64,000 bases of DNA, from positions 310,001 to 374,000 of the forward strand of contig NZ_FOWQ01000001.1 of NCBI RefSeq assembly GCF_900115505.1. The letters are read 5' to 3'. The notes beneath the pieces are model-generated. The model saw only the letters and a list, made by a program, of their open reading frames with translations, ran no database searches and had not been told where the DNA came from. The position numbers and the translations under genes are program-made. Source of the DNA: Geodermatophilus dictyosporus. Its GTDB lineage: Bacteria; Actinomycetota; Actinomycetes; Mycobacteriales; Geodermatophilaceae. Positions 1 through 11,339 of this stretch are shown piece by piece (position 1 is the stretch's first letter; each line of letters starts with the position of its first letter).

Positions 1-1673
1 CCCCCGGTGATCGGCGTGAGGTCGGGCTTGGCGGCGCCGCCGAGGCGCTCGATGGCGAGCTCGCGGATGCGGAAGCGCTGCAGCTTCCCGGTGGCGGTGG
101 TGGGCAGCTCGTCGAACACGACGATGTGGCGCGGGCGCTTGAAGGCGGCCAGGCCGTCGCGGCACCAGGCCACGAGGTCGTCGGGGCCCGCGGCGGCGCC
201 GGGGACGAGGACGACGCAGGCGACCGGCTTGTCCAGCCCGGTCTCGTCGGGCACCGAGACGACGACGACCTGCGCGACGTCGTCGTGGGCGCGCAGCCGC
301 TCCTCCACCTCGGTCGGCGAGACCCAGATCCCGCCGGCCTTGATGATGTCGTCGGTGCGGCCCAGGGAGCTGTAGTACCCGTCGGCGCTGCGCACGTAGG
401 TGTCGCCGGTGCGCACCCACTCGCCCTGGAACACCCGGCGGGTCACCGCGGTGCGCGACCAGTAGCCGGTGGCCGCCGAGGAGCCCCGCACCCACAGGTT
501 GCCCGGGGTGCCGTCGGGGACCGGCTGCCCGTCGTCGTCGAGGATGCGCGCGTCGTAGCCGGCGACCAGCTCGCCGGTGGAGCCGGGGCGGGTCCGGCCG
601 GGGTGGCCGCTGATGAAGATGTGCAGCATCTCGGTGGAGCCGATGCCGTCGAGCATCTCCACGCCGAAGGTGCCGGTGAACCGCTCGAACAGCGCGGCGG
701 GGAACGCCTCGCCGGCGGAGACGCAGGCGCGCACGGAGGCGAAGGCGTCGGTGGGCAGGCCGGCGGCGAGCAGCGCGGCGTAGTAGGTGGGGCCGGCGAA
801 GAACAGCGTCGGGCGCTGCTCGCGGAGCACCCGCAGCGTGCCGGCGGGACCGGGCCGGGAGCGGTCGAGCACCGTGCTCGCCCCCACCGAGAACGGGAAC
901 GTCAGCGTGTTGCCCAGGCCGTAGGCGAAGAAGAACTTGGCGACGGAGAACGTCACGTCGTCCGGGCCGATCGCCAGCACGTCGCGCGCGTAGGTCTCGG
1001 CGGTGTCCCGCAGCGAGCCGTGCCGGTGCATCGCGCCCTTGGGCGTGCCGGTCGTGCCGGAGGTGTAGAGCCAGAACGCGGGGGAGTCGGCCACGGTCGG
1101 GTAGGGCTCGGCGACCTGCTCGGCGAAGTCCGCGCCGGCGGCGGTGAACTCCGCCCAGGTCCGGACGCGGACCCCGGGGACCTCGGGCAGCGCCCCGGTG
1201 GTGTGGACGACGACGTCGGTGAGGTCGCGGCTGCCGGCGACGGCACTGCCGAGCGCGGCGAACTCCGAGCTCAGCACGACCACGCGGGCGCGGCTGTCGG
1301 TGGCCAGCACCGCGATGTCCCTGGGCTTGAGCATCGTGCTCACCGGTACCGGCACCGCCCCGATGCGCAGCCCGGCGAGGAACGCGGCGAGCAGCTCGGG
1401 GCAGTCGCCCATGCACAGCAGCAGCCGCTCCTCCGGGCGCACCCCGGCGGCGACGAGGGCAGCGGCGACGGCGCGGACGGCCTCGTCGAGCTCGGCGTAG
1501 GTCAGCGTCCGGACGCTGCCGTCGAGGTCGATCGCGGTGATCGCGCGGCGGTGGGGGGTGGCCCGCGCGTTGCGGGTGACCAGCCACTCGGCGGCGTTGA
1601 ACGGCTCACCGGTCGGGGCCGGCGCCCCGGGCAGCAGGGCGGGGGAGGAGGGGGCGGTGTCGAGGGTGGCCAC
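1..1673 (-). CDS. Benzoate-CoA ligase family protein (3' end beyond the left edge)
   Basis: This gene activates an aromatic carboxylate to its CoA thioester with ATP and is the entry step for the BoxB/BoxC enzymes encoded just upstream. The reverse strand stays open for 557 codons and runs off the window. The GTG start at 1673 has AAAGGG about 9 bases upstream. Visible motifs are the AMP-binding loop YTSGTTGTPKG near residue 205, the GIGSTEMLHIF substrate/AMP segment typical of benzoate-CoA ligases, the YFFxYGLGN-like segment (KFFFAYGLGN), and the C-terminal hinge GRTDDIIKAGG followed by ATGKLQRFRI with the catalytic lysine. Only the last few residues should be missing. It is separated from boxB by 135 bases with a strong hairpin, so it may be transcribed by read-through. 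The substrate could be benzoate or a substituted benzoate. Confidence 0.9.
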   Translation of the reverse strand, partial: MATLDTAPSSPALLPGAPAPTGEPFNAAEWLVTRNARATPHRRAITAIDLDGSVRTLTYAELDEAVRAVAAALVAAGVRPEERLLLCMGDCPELLAAFLAGLRIGAVPVPVSTMLKPRDIAVLATDSRARVVVLSSEFAALGSAVAGSRDLTDVVVHTTGALPEVPGVRVRTWAEFTAAGADFAEQVAEPYPTVADSPAFWLYTSGTTGTPKGAMHRHGSLRDTAETYARDVLAIGPDDVTFSVAKFFFAYGLGNTLTFPFSVGASTVLDRSRPGPAGTLRVLREQRPTLFFAGPTYYAALLAAGLPTDAFASVRACVSAGEAFPAALFERFTGTFGVEMLDGIGSTEMLHIFISGHPGRTRPGSTGELVAGYDARILDDDGQPVPDGTPGNLWVRGSSAATGYWSRTAVTRRVFQGEWVRTGDTYVRSADGYYSSLGRTDDIIKAGGIWVSPTEVEERLRAHDDVAQVVVVSVPDETGLDKPVACVVLVPGAAAGPDDLVAWCRDGLAAFKRPRHIVVFDELPTTATGKLQRFRIRELAIERLGGAAKPDLTPITG

Positions 1674-1760
1674 GGTGCGCGCCCTTTCGGTGCCGGGGAC
1701 CGAGCCGGGGGACCGCTCGGGGGAGGAGGAGGCGGCCGGGGCCCGGCCGCCGGTGGTGCG

Positions 1761-1792
1761 GCTGCGGCCGGGCCCGGGGGCCCGGCCGCAGC
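1761..1792 (-). terminator. Strong GC hairpin between boxB and the ligase gene
   Basis: Arms GCTGCGGCCGGG (1761-1772) and CCCGGCCGCAGC (1781-1792) are perfect complements, and CCC/GGG inside extend the stem to 15 pairs with a 2-base loop. No T-run follows. It may attenuate transcription between boxB and the ligase or protect the boxCB message 3' end. Confidence 0.5.
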
Positions 1793-1808
1793 GACGTGCG
1801 TCAGCCGC

Positions 1809-3290
<1,482 letters not shown>

Positions 3291-3292
3291 GG

Positions 3293-5023
<1,731 letters not shown>

Positions 5024-5073
5024 GGAGCCTCCAGGGGTGCGGGCGCGACGGCCCCGGGGGGCCCGTCGCTCCC

Positions 5074-5102
5074 ATGGTGACGTGCTACACGACCTTGCGC
5101 AA
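5074..5102 (-). promoter_or_regulatory. Candidate boxC promoter
   Basis: On the reverse strand TTGCGC (5102-5097) and CACCAT (5079-5074) are 17 bases apart, about 50 bases before the boxC start. The TGTAG half-site of element A lies in the spacer. On the forward strand TTGCGC (5095-5100) and TAGACA (5118-5123), also 17 apart, could serve the divergent GNAT gene. Both -10 boxes deviate from consensus. Confidence 0.4.
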
Positions 5103-5120
5103 GAGGGGACTTAGTTGTAG
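5085..5120. promoter_or_regulatory. Element A copy 1: CTACA-N26-TGTAG
   Basis: CTACA at 5085-5089 and TGTAG at 5116-5120 form inverted half-sites separated by 26 bases, overlapping both divergent promoters of boxC and the GNAT gene. The same pair with 25-26 base spacing occurs at 13526-13560 and 22827-22862. The half-sites are about three helical turns apart, as for a protein bridging one DNA face. The regulator is inferred, not shown. Confidence 0.55.
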
Positions 5121-5157
5121 ACATGTGGTGCAGGCCACACGTCCCCCGGAGGTCACC

Positions 5158-5799
5158 ATGCCCGCTGCCGACACCCTGCGCTGGGTCCACGAGGACGACC
5201 CGCGGTGGGACGCCGACCGCGAGCGGGTCTTCGCGACCGTGCCGGAGGGCGTGTTCCGCACCGAGGCGCGGCAGTCCGGGGAGCGGCTGTCGAGCGACTG
5301 GTGGCGGGTGGAGCGCGGGGGCACCGTCGTCGGCTACGGCTGGCTCGACGACGTGTGGGGCGACGCCGAGGTGCTGCTCGCCGTCGAGGCCGCCGCGCGG
5401 GGCTCCGGCGTCGGCGTCTTCGCGCTGCACCGGCTCGAGGAGGAGGCGGCCGCACGCGGGCTGAACTACGTGCTCAACGTGGTCCGCGACACCCACCCCG
5501 AGCGGGCCGAGGTGACCGCCTGGTTCGAGCACCACGGCTTCGTGGCCGGCGAGGACGGGCGGCTGCGCAAGCGGGTCGGCGACCGCGCGCGTGACATCGG
5601 CCAGCACCAGGACGGCCGCCCCGGGACCGGCGAGGCGACCCCGCCGTCCGACGGGCGACAGGCGCGCTACCTCGCCGAGCGCGAGCGGGCCGCCGGCCGG
5701 CCGCGCCGGGACGACGAGCCGGCCACCGTCGGCGCCGACCGCGGTCCGGGCGAGGAGGAGATGGGCGGCTACGTCGACCCGGAGCAGCACCGCTACTGA
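5158..5799 (+). CDS. GNAT-fold N-acetyltransferase with a disordered tail
   Basis: The 213-residue protein has a GNAT-like core over about residues 1-140. The acetyl-CoA loop is suggested by EAAARGSGVGVFALHRLEEE and the C-terminal strand by AWFEHHGFVAGEDG. The rest is a charged, proline/arginine-rich tail (about residues 141-213) ending in EEEMGGYVDPEQHRY. ATG 5158 is preferred over the longer frame because GGAGGTCACC precedes it. The substrate is unknown. It is divergent from boxC and shares its regulatory region, so it may be co-regulated with benzoate degradation, but nothing in the protein ties it to the pathway. Confidence 0.75.
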   Translation: MPAADTLRWVHEDDPRWDADRERVFATVPEGVFRTEARQSGERLSSDWWRVERGGTVVGYGWLDDVWGDAEVLLAVEAAARGSGVGVFALHRLEEEAAARGLNYVLNVVRDTHPERAEVTAWFEHHGFVAGEDGRLRKRVGDRARDIGQHQDGRPGTGEATPPSDGRQARYLAERERAAGRPRRDDEPATVGADRGPGEEEMGGYVDPEQHRY

Positions 5800-5814
5800 A
5801 TCGCCCGTTCGGCC

Positions 5815-5829
5815 GTGCCCTTCGGGCAC
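5815..5829 (+). terminator. Short hairpin after the GNAT gene
   Basis: GTGCCC-TTC-GGGCAC forms a 6-bp stem with a 3-base loop 15 bases after the GNAT stop codon. It lacks a T-run, as is common in very GC-rich actinobacteria. Confidence 0.4.
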
Positions 5830-5868
5830 TCGCCCACCCGCTGACCAGCGTGTTCTCTTCCATGCCGC

Positions 5869-5904
5869 TTGTGCCGCCATGCGTTCGAACGTATGATCGA
5901 GTAC
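5869..5904 (+). promoter_or_regulatory. SOS-box-covered promoter of the DUF222/HNH gene
   Basis: TTGTGC (5869-5874) and TATGAT (5892-5897) are 17 bases apart. TCGAAC-GTAT-GATCGA (5885-5900) overlaps the -10 and matches the actinobacterial LexA box TCGAAC-N4-GTTCGA at 11 of 12 arm positions. The predicted transcript start falls at or next to the ATG at 5905, so the message is probably leaderless. LexA would block polymerase directly. Confidence 0.7.
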
Positions 5905-7887
5905 ATGGCGGACGGGTCGGCGGTGCAGGTGCTCGACGCGCCACGTGCCACCCCGACCGCGGGCTGGGCGGCCGGTCCGCTGGGTGCGGCGCAGGCCGCT
6001 GATCGGGAGGTCGCCCGGCACACCGCGCTGCGCGCCCGGGCGGTCGCCGCCTTCGCCGCGAGCCGGCCGGCGTCGACCGACCGGACGCAGGGCGAGCGGG
6101 GGGCGATGTCGGCCGAGCGGTGGGCGGCGCGCGCCGACGTGCTGCGGCCGGTGAGCGAGTGGGCCACCCAGGAGCTGGCCATCGCGCTCGGCCTCACCGC
6201 GCAGGCCGCCGAGGGGGAGTTGGAGCGGTCGTTGACGCTGACCCAGCGGCTGCCGGCCGTGCTCGACGCGCTGGAGGCCGGGGTGCTGCACGTCGGGCAC
6301 CTGTGGTGCCTGCTCGAGCACGTCGCGCCGATCGCCGACGCCGCCCTCCGCGCGCGGGTCGAGCGGGAGCTGCTGGACTGGCTGGCCGCCCGACGCGGGG
6401 TGACCACGCCGGCGCAGCTGGAGGATCGGGTGCGGCGGGTGGTCACCCGGCTGAACGCCCGCGACGCCGCTCGCGACCTGGCCCGGGCGCTGCGGCAGCG
6501 CGGCGTGTCGGTGCGGCCGGAGCGCACGGTGGGCGTGTCGGCGGTGACGGTGGTGTGTTCGACGCCGGAGGCGCAGGCGTTCGTGCGTGCGCTGGGCGCT
6601 CACGTCGACGCTCTCGACGCCGATCCGGCCGACGCCCGCACGCGCGGTGAGAAGACGGTGGACTGCCTGCTGGACCTGGTGTTGCGCCCGGGGGAGTCCG
6701 AGCTGCCGCCGGTGCAGGTGCTGCTGACGGTGGTGGCGTCGGTGCAGACGCTGCTCGGTGGTGACCACCCGGGTGAGGTGGACGGGCAGGTGGTGCCGGC
6801 GGAGATGGCCCGCCAGCTCGCCCGCGCCCTCGCCGGCCTGGCACCCGTCGGCGCCGACGCCCCGGATGCTGAGGTTCCGGGCGACACCGCCCAGTCGCCC
6901 GAGGCCACCGAGCCGTGGGACTGCGACGGTGGCCCGGTCGACCGGGCGGCCGCTGACCTCAGCGCCGAGGCGTTCGACCGATGGCTCGACGAGCTCGTGC
7001 GGGATGCGTTCAGCGGCGACCCGCCACTGGAGCCACTGCCTGGTGATCCGGAGTGGGACACCGCTCTGCCGGACGTCGGGTGCGATACCGACCCGGACTG
7101 GGAGCCGGTCGACCACCCGCACCCCGAGGACGCCCCGGGCTCCGCTGTGTCCTGCGCCGGCCCGGGCTGGTGGGCGGTGGCTGACCGGGCGGTCGAGGAC
7201 GCCGAGGACGCGGTGCACGCCGCCGGCCTCGCCCTCGGTCACGCCCACCGGATGGTGACCACCGCCGACCGCGCCGACGCCGCCGATGAGACCGCCTGGC
7301 AGGCCGGCCCACCCGGCCGGGTCACCGCCGCCCGCGACGCCGTGACCGCACTCGCCGCCGTCGGCGAGGCCCAGCGCGCCGACCTCGCCGCGCTGCTGGC
7401 CGCCACCGCCGGCGGCGGGCTGGCCGACCGGCCGCGCATCGCCCTCACCGACGCCGTCACCGGCGCACTGCTCGCCCTCACCGACCTGCCCGCACTGCGC
7501 CGCGCCGGCACTTGCGCCCGCCCCGCCTGCCGCCGCCGGCCCGAGACCTGCGACCACGACCTCACCTGCCGCCCCGGCCTCGGCGCCCCCGCTCCCACCG
7601 ACGGCTACCGGCCCGCCGCGGGCCTCGACCGATGGGTCCGCGCTCGCGACCGGCGCTGTCGCTTCCCCGGCTGCCGCCGCCGCATTCCGGCCGCCGGGGA
7701 ACTCGACCACCTCCGCCCCTGGCCCACCGGGGAGACGTCGGCGGCCAACCTGGCCGGGTTCTGCACCACCCACCACCGCGGCAAGCACCAGGCACCCGGC
7801 TGGCGCTACGACCTTCGCTCCGACGGCACGCTGACGGTCACCACCCCCACCGGGCTGACCGCCGTCGGCGAGCCCCCGCCCTACTGA
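5905..7887 (+). CDS. DUF222 / HNH endonuclease domain protein (13E12 family)
   Basis: This is a two-part protein of 660 residues. The N-terminal half is an alanine/arginine-rich DUF222 region. After an acidic middle (about 330-430), the C-terminus carries an HNH nuclease module: RARDRRCRFPGC, ELDHLRPWPTGE and FCTTHHRGKH supply the zinc and metal ligands. The family is multicopy in actinobacteria, and members in mycobacteria sit behind SOS boxes. The leaderless ATG 5905 is chosen because the -10 of an SOS-box promoter lies 7 bases upstream; the TTG at 5869 would lie inside the promoter. Its 3' end overlaps the convergent DMT gene by 7 bases. The biological role is not established; a link to DNA damage or mobile DNA is inferred from the LexA box. 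Confidence 0.88.
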   Translation: MADGSAVQVLDAPRATPTAGWAAGPLGAAQAADREVARHTALRARAVAAFAASRPASTDRTQGERGAMSAERWAARADVLRPVSEWATQELAIALGLTAQAAEGELERSLTLTQRLPAVLDALEAGVLHVGHLWCLLEHVAPIADAALRARVERELLDWLAARRGVTTPAQLEDRVRRVVTRLNARDAARDLARALRQRGVSVRPERTVGVSAVTVVCSTPEAQAFVRALGAHVDALDADPADARTRGEKTVDCLLDLVLRPGESELPPVQVLLTVVASVQTLLGGDHPGEVDGQVVPAEMARQLARALAGLAPVGADAPDAEVPGDTAQSPEATEPWDCDGGPVDRAAADLSAEAFDRWLDELVRDAFSGDPPLEPLPGDPEWDTALPDVGCDTDPDWEPVDHPHPEDAPGSAVSCAGPGWWAVADRAVEDAEDAVHAAGLALGHAHRMVTTADRADAADETAWQAGPPGRVTAARDAVTALAAVGEAQRADLAALLAATAGGGLADRPRIALTDAVTGALLALTDLPALRRAGTCARPACRRRPETCDHDLTCRPGLGAPAPTDGYRPAAGLDRWVRARDRRCRFPGCRRRIPAAGELDHLRPWPTGETSAANLAGFCTTHHRGKHQAPGWRYDLRSDGTLTVTTPTGLTAVGEPPPY

Positions 7888-8804
7888 GGCGGCCGAGCAG
7901 CGACCGGGCGCCGTCCGGGCACGACCACCAGCGCGACCCCCAGGGCGGTCAGCGCGATCCCGGCGAGCGACACCGCCGACGGGACCGTGCCGAACAGCAG
8001 CCACGCCTCCAGCGCCACCGCCGGCGGCACCAGGTACAGCAGGCTGGACACCTCGGCGGCCGTCCCGCGCCGCAGCAGCACGAGCAGCAGCAGCACCGCC
8101 CCCAGCGACAGGGCGAGCACCAGCCAGACCATCGCCAGCACGAAGTCGCCGGTCCAGCGGATCGTCATCCGCTCGGTCGCCAGCGCACCGGCCAGCAGGA
8201 CCACCGCCGCCGCGGCGTACTGCACCGCCGTCCCCCAGAGCAGCGGTATCCCACCGCCGAACCGCTTCTGGTGCACCGTGCCGGCCGTCCCCGCCGCCAG
8301 CGCCACCAGGCACGCGGCCACCCCCACCACCGACAGGGACGCGGCGCCGGCCGCTGCGGTCAGCCCCGGCCAGACGACGACGGCGACACCGGCCACCCCG
8401 AGCGCGAGCCCCAGCCACTGCCGCCGGGTGGCCCGCTCGCCGAGCACCGGCCCGGCCAGCACCACGGTCAGCACCGGCTGCAGGCTCACCACGACCGCCG
8501 AGACCGGCGAGGGCACCCCCAGGGAGATCGCGACGAACACCCCGCCCAGGTAGCCGGCGTGCAGCAGCAGGCCGACGACCGCGGCGTGCGCGTACTGCGC
8601 CGGCCGGGAGAGGAGGGCGGCACGCGCGGCCACCGCGATCAGCGCCAGCAGGGCCGCGGCGATGACCATCCGCAGCCCCAGGAAGGTCAGCGGCTCGGCG
8701 TAGGGCAGCCCGTACTGCGCGCCGACGAAGCCGGTGCTCCACAGCAGCACGAACAGCGCCGGGGCGCCCAGCCGCTGCAGCCGCGACCGTGCCGGGGCGC
8801 TCAC
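7881..8804 (-). CDS. DMT-superfamily (EamA) transporter
   Basis: The 307-residue membrane protein has about ten hydrophobic helices in two EamA repeats. The first repeat begins with FVLLWSTGFVGAQYGL and the second includes GTAGTVHQKRFGG. Export of amino acids or related metabolites is typical of the family; the substrate here is unknown. It is the last gene of the ABC-importer operon, its GTG start lying 7 bases after the livF-like stop, so it may export an aromatic intermediate or side product (inference). Confidence 0.85.
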   Translation of the reverse strand: MSAPARSRLQRLGAPALFVLLWSTGFVGAQYGLPYAEPLTFLGLRMVIAAALLALIAVAARAALLSRPAQYAHAAVVGLLLHAGYLGGVFVAISLGVPSPVSAVVVSLQPVLTVVLAGPVLGERATRRQWLGLALGVAGVAVVVWPGLTAAAGAASLSVVGVAACLVALAAGTAGTVHQKRFGGGIPLLWGTAVQYAAAAVVLLAGALATERMTIRWTGDFVLAMVWLVLALSLGAVLLLLVLLRRGTAAEVSSLLYLVPPAVALEAWLLFGTVPSAVSLAGIALTALGVALVVVPGRRPVAARPPQ

Positions 8805-8811
8805 CGGGCGG

Positions 8812-9513
8812 TCAGGCCACGCCGAGGAGCCGGTGGGCCACGGTGCTGTCGCTGCGGAACTCCGGCGTCGGGCAGCGGTGCACGATCCGGCCCTTCTGCA
8901 TGACGGCGATCTCGTCGGCCACCGCGAACGCCAGGTGCAGGTCCTGCTCGACCACCAGCAGGGTGACCCCCTCCGCCTTCATGCCCACCACGACCTGACC
9001 GATGGCGTCGACCACCGCGGGGGCCAGCCCGTCGGACGGCTCGTCCATCAGCACCAGCCGCGGGTTGGTCAGCAGCGCCCGCGCTATGGCCAGCATCTGC
9101 TGCTCCCCGCCGGAGAGCTGCCCCGCCCCGTGCCTGAGCCGCTCGCCCAGCCGCGGCAGCAGCTCCAGCACCCGCCCGGTGTCCCAGGGACCGCGGCCGC
9201 GGCCACGCCGGGCGGCCAGGTCCAGGTGCTCGGTCACCGTCAGCGGCGCCCACACCCGGCGTCCCTGCGGCACCACGGCCACCCCCGCGCGGGCGACCAC
9301 GTCGGGCCGCCGGCCGGTCAGGTCGCGGCCGTCGAGCCGCACCGTGCCGGCCGAGGCGCGCACCAGCCCCATGAGCGTGTTGACCAGCGTCGTCTTGCCC
9401 ACGCCGTTGCGGCCGAGCAGGCCGAGCACCCGGCCGTCGGCGAGGTCGAGGTCGACCCCCTGCAGCACGGTGCTGTGCCGGTAGCCCGACTGCAGTCCGC
9501 GGACCTCGAGCAC
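8812..9513 (-). CDS. livF: Branched-chain-type ABC transporter ATPase (LivF-like)
   Basis: The 233-residue cytoplasmic ATPase powers the LivH/LivM-like permease. It shows Walker A GRNGVGKTT, signature LSGGEQQML, Walker B LVLMDEPSDGL and the switch histidine region. LivF-type features are its short length and the missing LivG-style insertion. The GTG start at 9513 abuts the livG-like stop at 9514. The importer of this cluster probably takes up aromatic carboxylates rather than leucine, judged only from its location between two aryl-CoA pathways. Confidence 0.9.
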   Translation of the reverse strand: MLEVRGLQSGYRHSTVLQGVDLDLADGRVLGLLGRNGVGKTTLVNTLMGLVRASAGTVRLDGRDLTGRRPDVVARAGVAVVPQGRRVWAPLTVTEHLDLAARRGRGRGPWDTGRVLELLPRLGERLRHGAGQLSGGEQQMLAIARALLTNPRLVLMDEPSDGLAPAVVDAIGQVVVGMKAEGVTLLVVEQDLHLAFAVADEIAVMQKGRIVHRCPTPEFRSDSTVAHRLLGVA

Positions 9514-10305
9514 TCAGCTCACCCCCAGGGCGGCCGGTCCGGCCGTGTCGGTGAACAGGGACTCCCGGCCGGTGCCGAGGTAGGCCTCCTGGACGGCGTC
9601 GCTGGCGCGCACCTGCTCGGGCGTGCCGGTCAGCAGCACCCGCCCCAGGTGCAGCACGGTCACCGACCGCGCCAGGGCGAAGACGACGTCCAGATCGTGC
9701 TCGACGATGACCACGGTGACCGTCTCCGACAGCGCCCGGACCAGCTCGACCAGCCGCGCGCTCTCCGCCGGTGACATGCCGGCCGCCGGCTCGTCGAGCA
9801 GCAGCAGCCGCGGCTCGCAGGCGAGCGCCACGGCCACCTCCAGCTGCCGCCGCTCGCCGTGGGACAGGTCGGCGACCGGGCTGCCGCGCCGGTGCTCGAG
9901 GCCGACGTCGGCCAGCAGCCCGTCCACCCGCTCGCGTGCCGCGGCCTGCCGCCGCGGCACCAGCGACGCGCGCGACCCGTGCCGCCGCTGCGCGGCGAGC
10001 AGCACGTTCTGCTCGACGGTCTGCGTGGTGAACAGGCTCGAGTGCTGCAGGGTCTGGCTGATCCCCAGCCGCGCCCGCGCGTGCTCGGGCAGGCCGGTGA
10101 CGTCGGTGCCCGCGAGGCTGACCGTGCCCGCCGACACCGGCATGCTGCCGGTGACCAGCTTGAACAGGGTGCTCTTGCCGGCGCCGTTGGGCCCGATCAG
10201 CGCATGACGCGCGCCGGTGGGGACGTCGAGGGTGACGTCGTCGACGGCCTTGAGCGCACCGAAGTGCCGGCTGACCCCCGACAGGGACAGCAGGGGAGCG
10301 GTCAC
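9514..10305 (-). CDS. livG: Branched-chain-type ABC transporter ATPase (LivG-like)
   Basis: The 263-residue ATPase pairs with the LivF-like subunit. It carries Walker A GPNGAGKST, signature LSHGERRQLEVAVAL, Walker B LLLLDEPAAGMSPAES and the LivG-type C-terminus with EAYLG. GTG 10305 is preferred because GGAGG lies about 6 bases upstream and it overlaps the livM-like stop by 4 bases. The open frame further upstream overlaps livM and is not coding. Confidence 0.9.
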   Translation of the reverse strand: MTAPLLSLSGVSRHFGALKAVDDVTLDVPTGARHALIGPNGAGKSTLFKLVTGSMPVSAGTVSLAGTDVTGLPEHARARLGISQTLQHSSLFTTQTVEQNVLLAAQRRHGSRASLVPRRQAAARERVDGLLADVGLEHRRGSPVADLSHGERRQLEVAVALACEPRLLLLDEPAAGMSPAESARLVELVRALSETVTVVIVEHDLDVVFALARSVTVLHLGRVLLTGTPEQVRASDAVQEAYLGTGRESLFTDTAGPAALGVS

Positions 10306-11339
10306 GGTGTCCTCCGGGAGGCGGCGCGGCGGCGCTGCACCGCCGCGGAGATGCCGGCCAGGCCGGCGAAGCCGCGCGGCAGCAGGTAGACGGCGAGCAC
10401 GAAGACGATGCCCAGCACCAGCGGGCCGTGGCCCTCGAGGGTCGGGCCCAGCGCGTCGCGCACCAGCACGACGACGGCCGCGCCGAGCACCGGCCCCCAC
10501 AGCGACCCGGCCCCGCCGAGGATCACCGCGAGCAGCGCCAGGGCGCCGGTGGTGAAGCCCGCCTCGGTCGGCGTCACCAGCCGGACCTGGACGGCGAACA
10601 GCCCACCGGCGACGCCGGCGACGGCACCGGCGATCACGAAGGCCACGTACTTGTAGCGGAACGGCGAGTACCCGAGCGAGCGCATGCGCGGCTCGTTGTC
10701 GCGGATGCCGCGCAGCGCGCCGCCGACGGGGGACCGCGACACCAGCCACAGCGCCGTGAACCCGAGCACGAAGACGGCCAGGACGAACCAGTACACGTAG
10801 CCGGCCAGCGTCAGCGCGGTGCCGCCGACCCGCACCGCCGGGATGCCGTAGAGGCCGTTGGACCCGCCGGTCACCGAGTCCAGCGTGGTGGTCAGCTGGT
10901 AGACGATCTCCCCGACGGCGAGGGTCAGCATGAGGAAGAAGACCCCGCTGCTGCGCACCGCCAGCCACCCGGTGGCCGCGGCCGCGACCGCCCCGGCCAG
11001 CCCGGCCACCAGGACCAGCACCAGCCCCTCGCTGGTCACCTCGATCGCCACGATGCCGGCGGTGTAGGCGCCGACGCCGAAGTAGGCGGCGTGCCCGAGC
11101 GAGGGCAGCCCGGTCACCCCGACCAGCAGGTCGAGGCTGACGGCGAACAGCGCGAAGACCAGGATGCGGCCGAGCACCGTCGTCGCGAACGGCGCGAGCA
11201 CGAAGGGCGCCGCGACCAGCAGCACCAGGACGACGACGGCCGGGACCGCCCGCAGCAGCGACGAGGGCCGCCGTCCCCCACCGCGCCGGCCGCCGGTCGC
11301 GGCGGTGTCGGCGACGATCGACTCCACGGCGGCGCTCAC
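10302..11339 (-). CDS. livM: Branched-chain-type ABC permease (LivM-like)
   Basis: The 345-residue inner-membrane permease begins with a cytoplasmic stretch (to about residue 30), then 8-10 hydrophobic helices. GHAAYFGVGAYTAG and the cytoplasmic coupling loop SPVGGALRGIRDNEPRMRSLG are characteristic of LivM. The GTG start at 11339 overlaps the livH-like stop by 4 bases, and its own stop overlaps livG, giving tight translational coupling of four transporter genes. Confidence 0.9.
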   Translation of the reverse strand: MSAAVESIVADTAATGGRRGGGRRPSSLLRAVPAVVVLVLLVAAPFVLAPFATTVLGRILVFALFAVSLDLLVGVTGLPSLGHAAYFGVGAYTAGIVAIEVTSEGLVLVLVAGLAGAVAAAATGWLAVRSSGVFFLMLTLAVGEIVYQLTTTLDSVTGGSNGLYGIPAVRVGGTALTLAGYVYWFVLAVFVLGFTALWLVSRSPVGGALRGIRDNEPRMRSLGYSPFRYKYVAFVIAGAVAGVAGGLFAVQVRLVTPTEAGFTTGALALLAVILGGAGSLWGPVLGAAVVVLVRDALGPTLEGHGPLVLGIVFVLAVYLLPRGFAGLAGISAAVQRRRAASRRTP

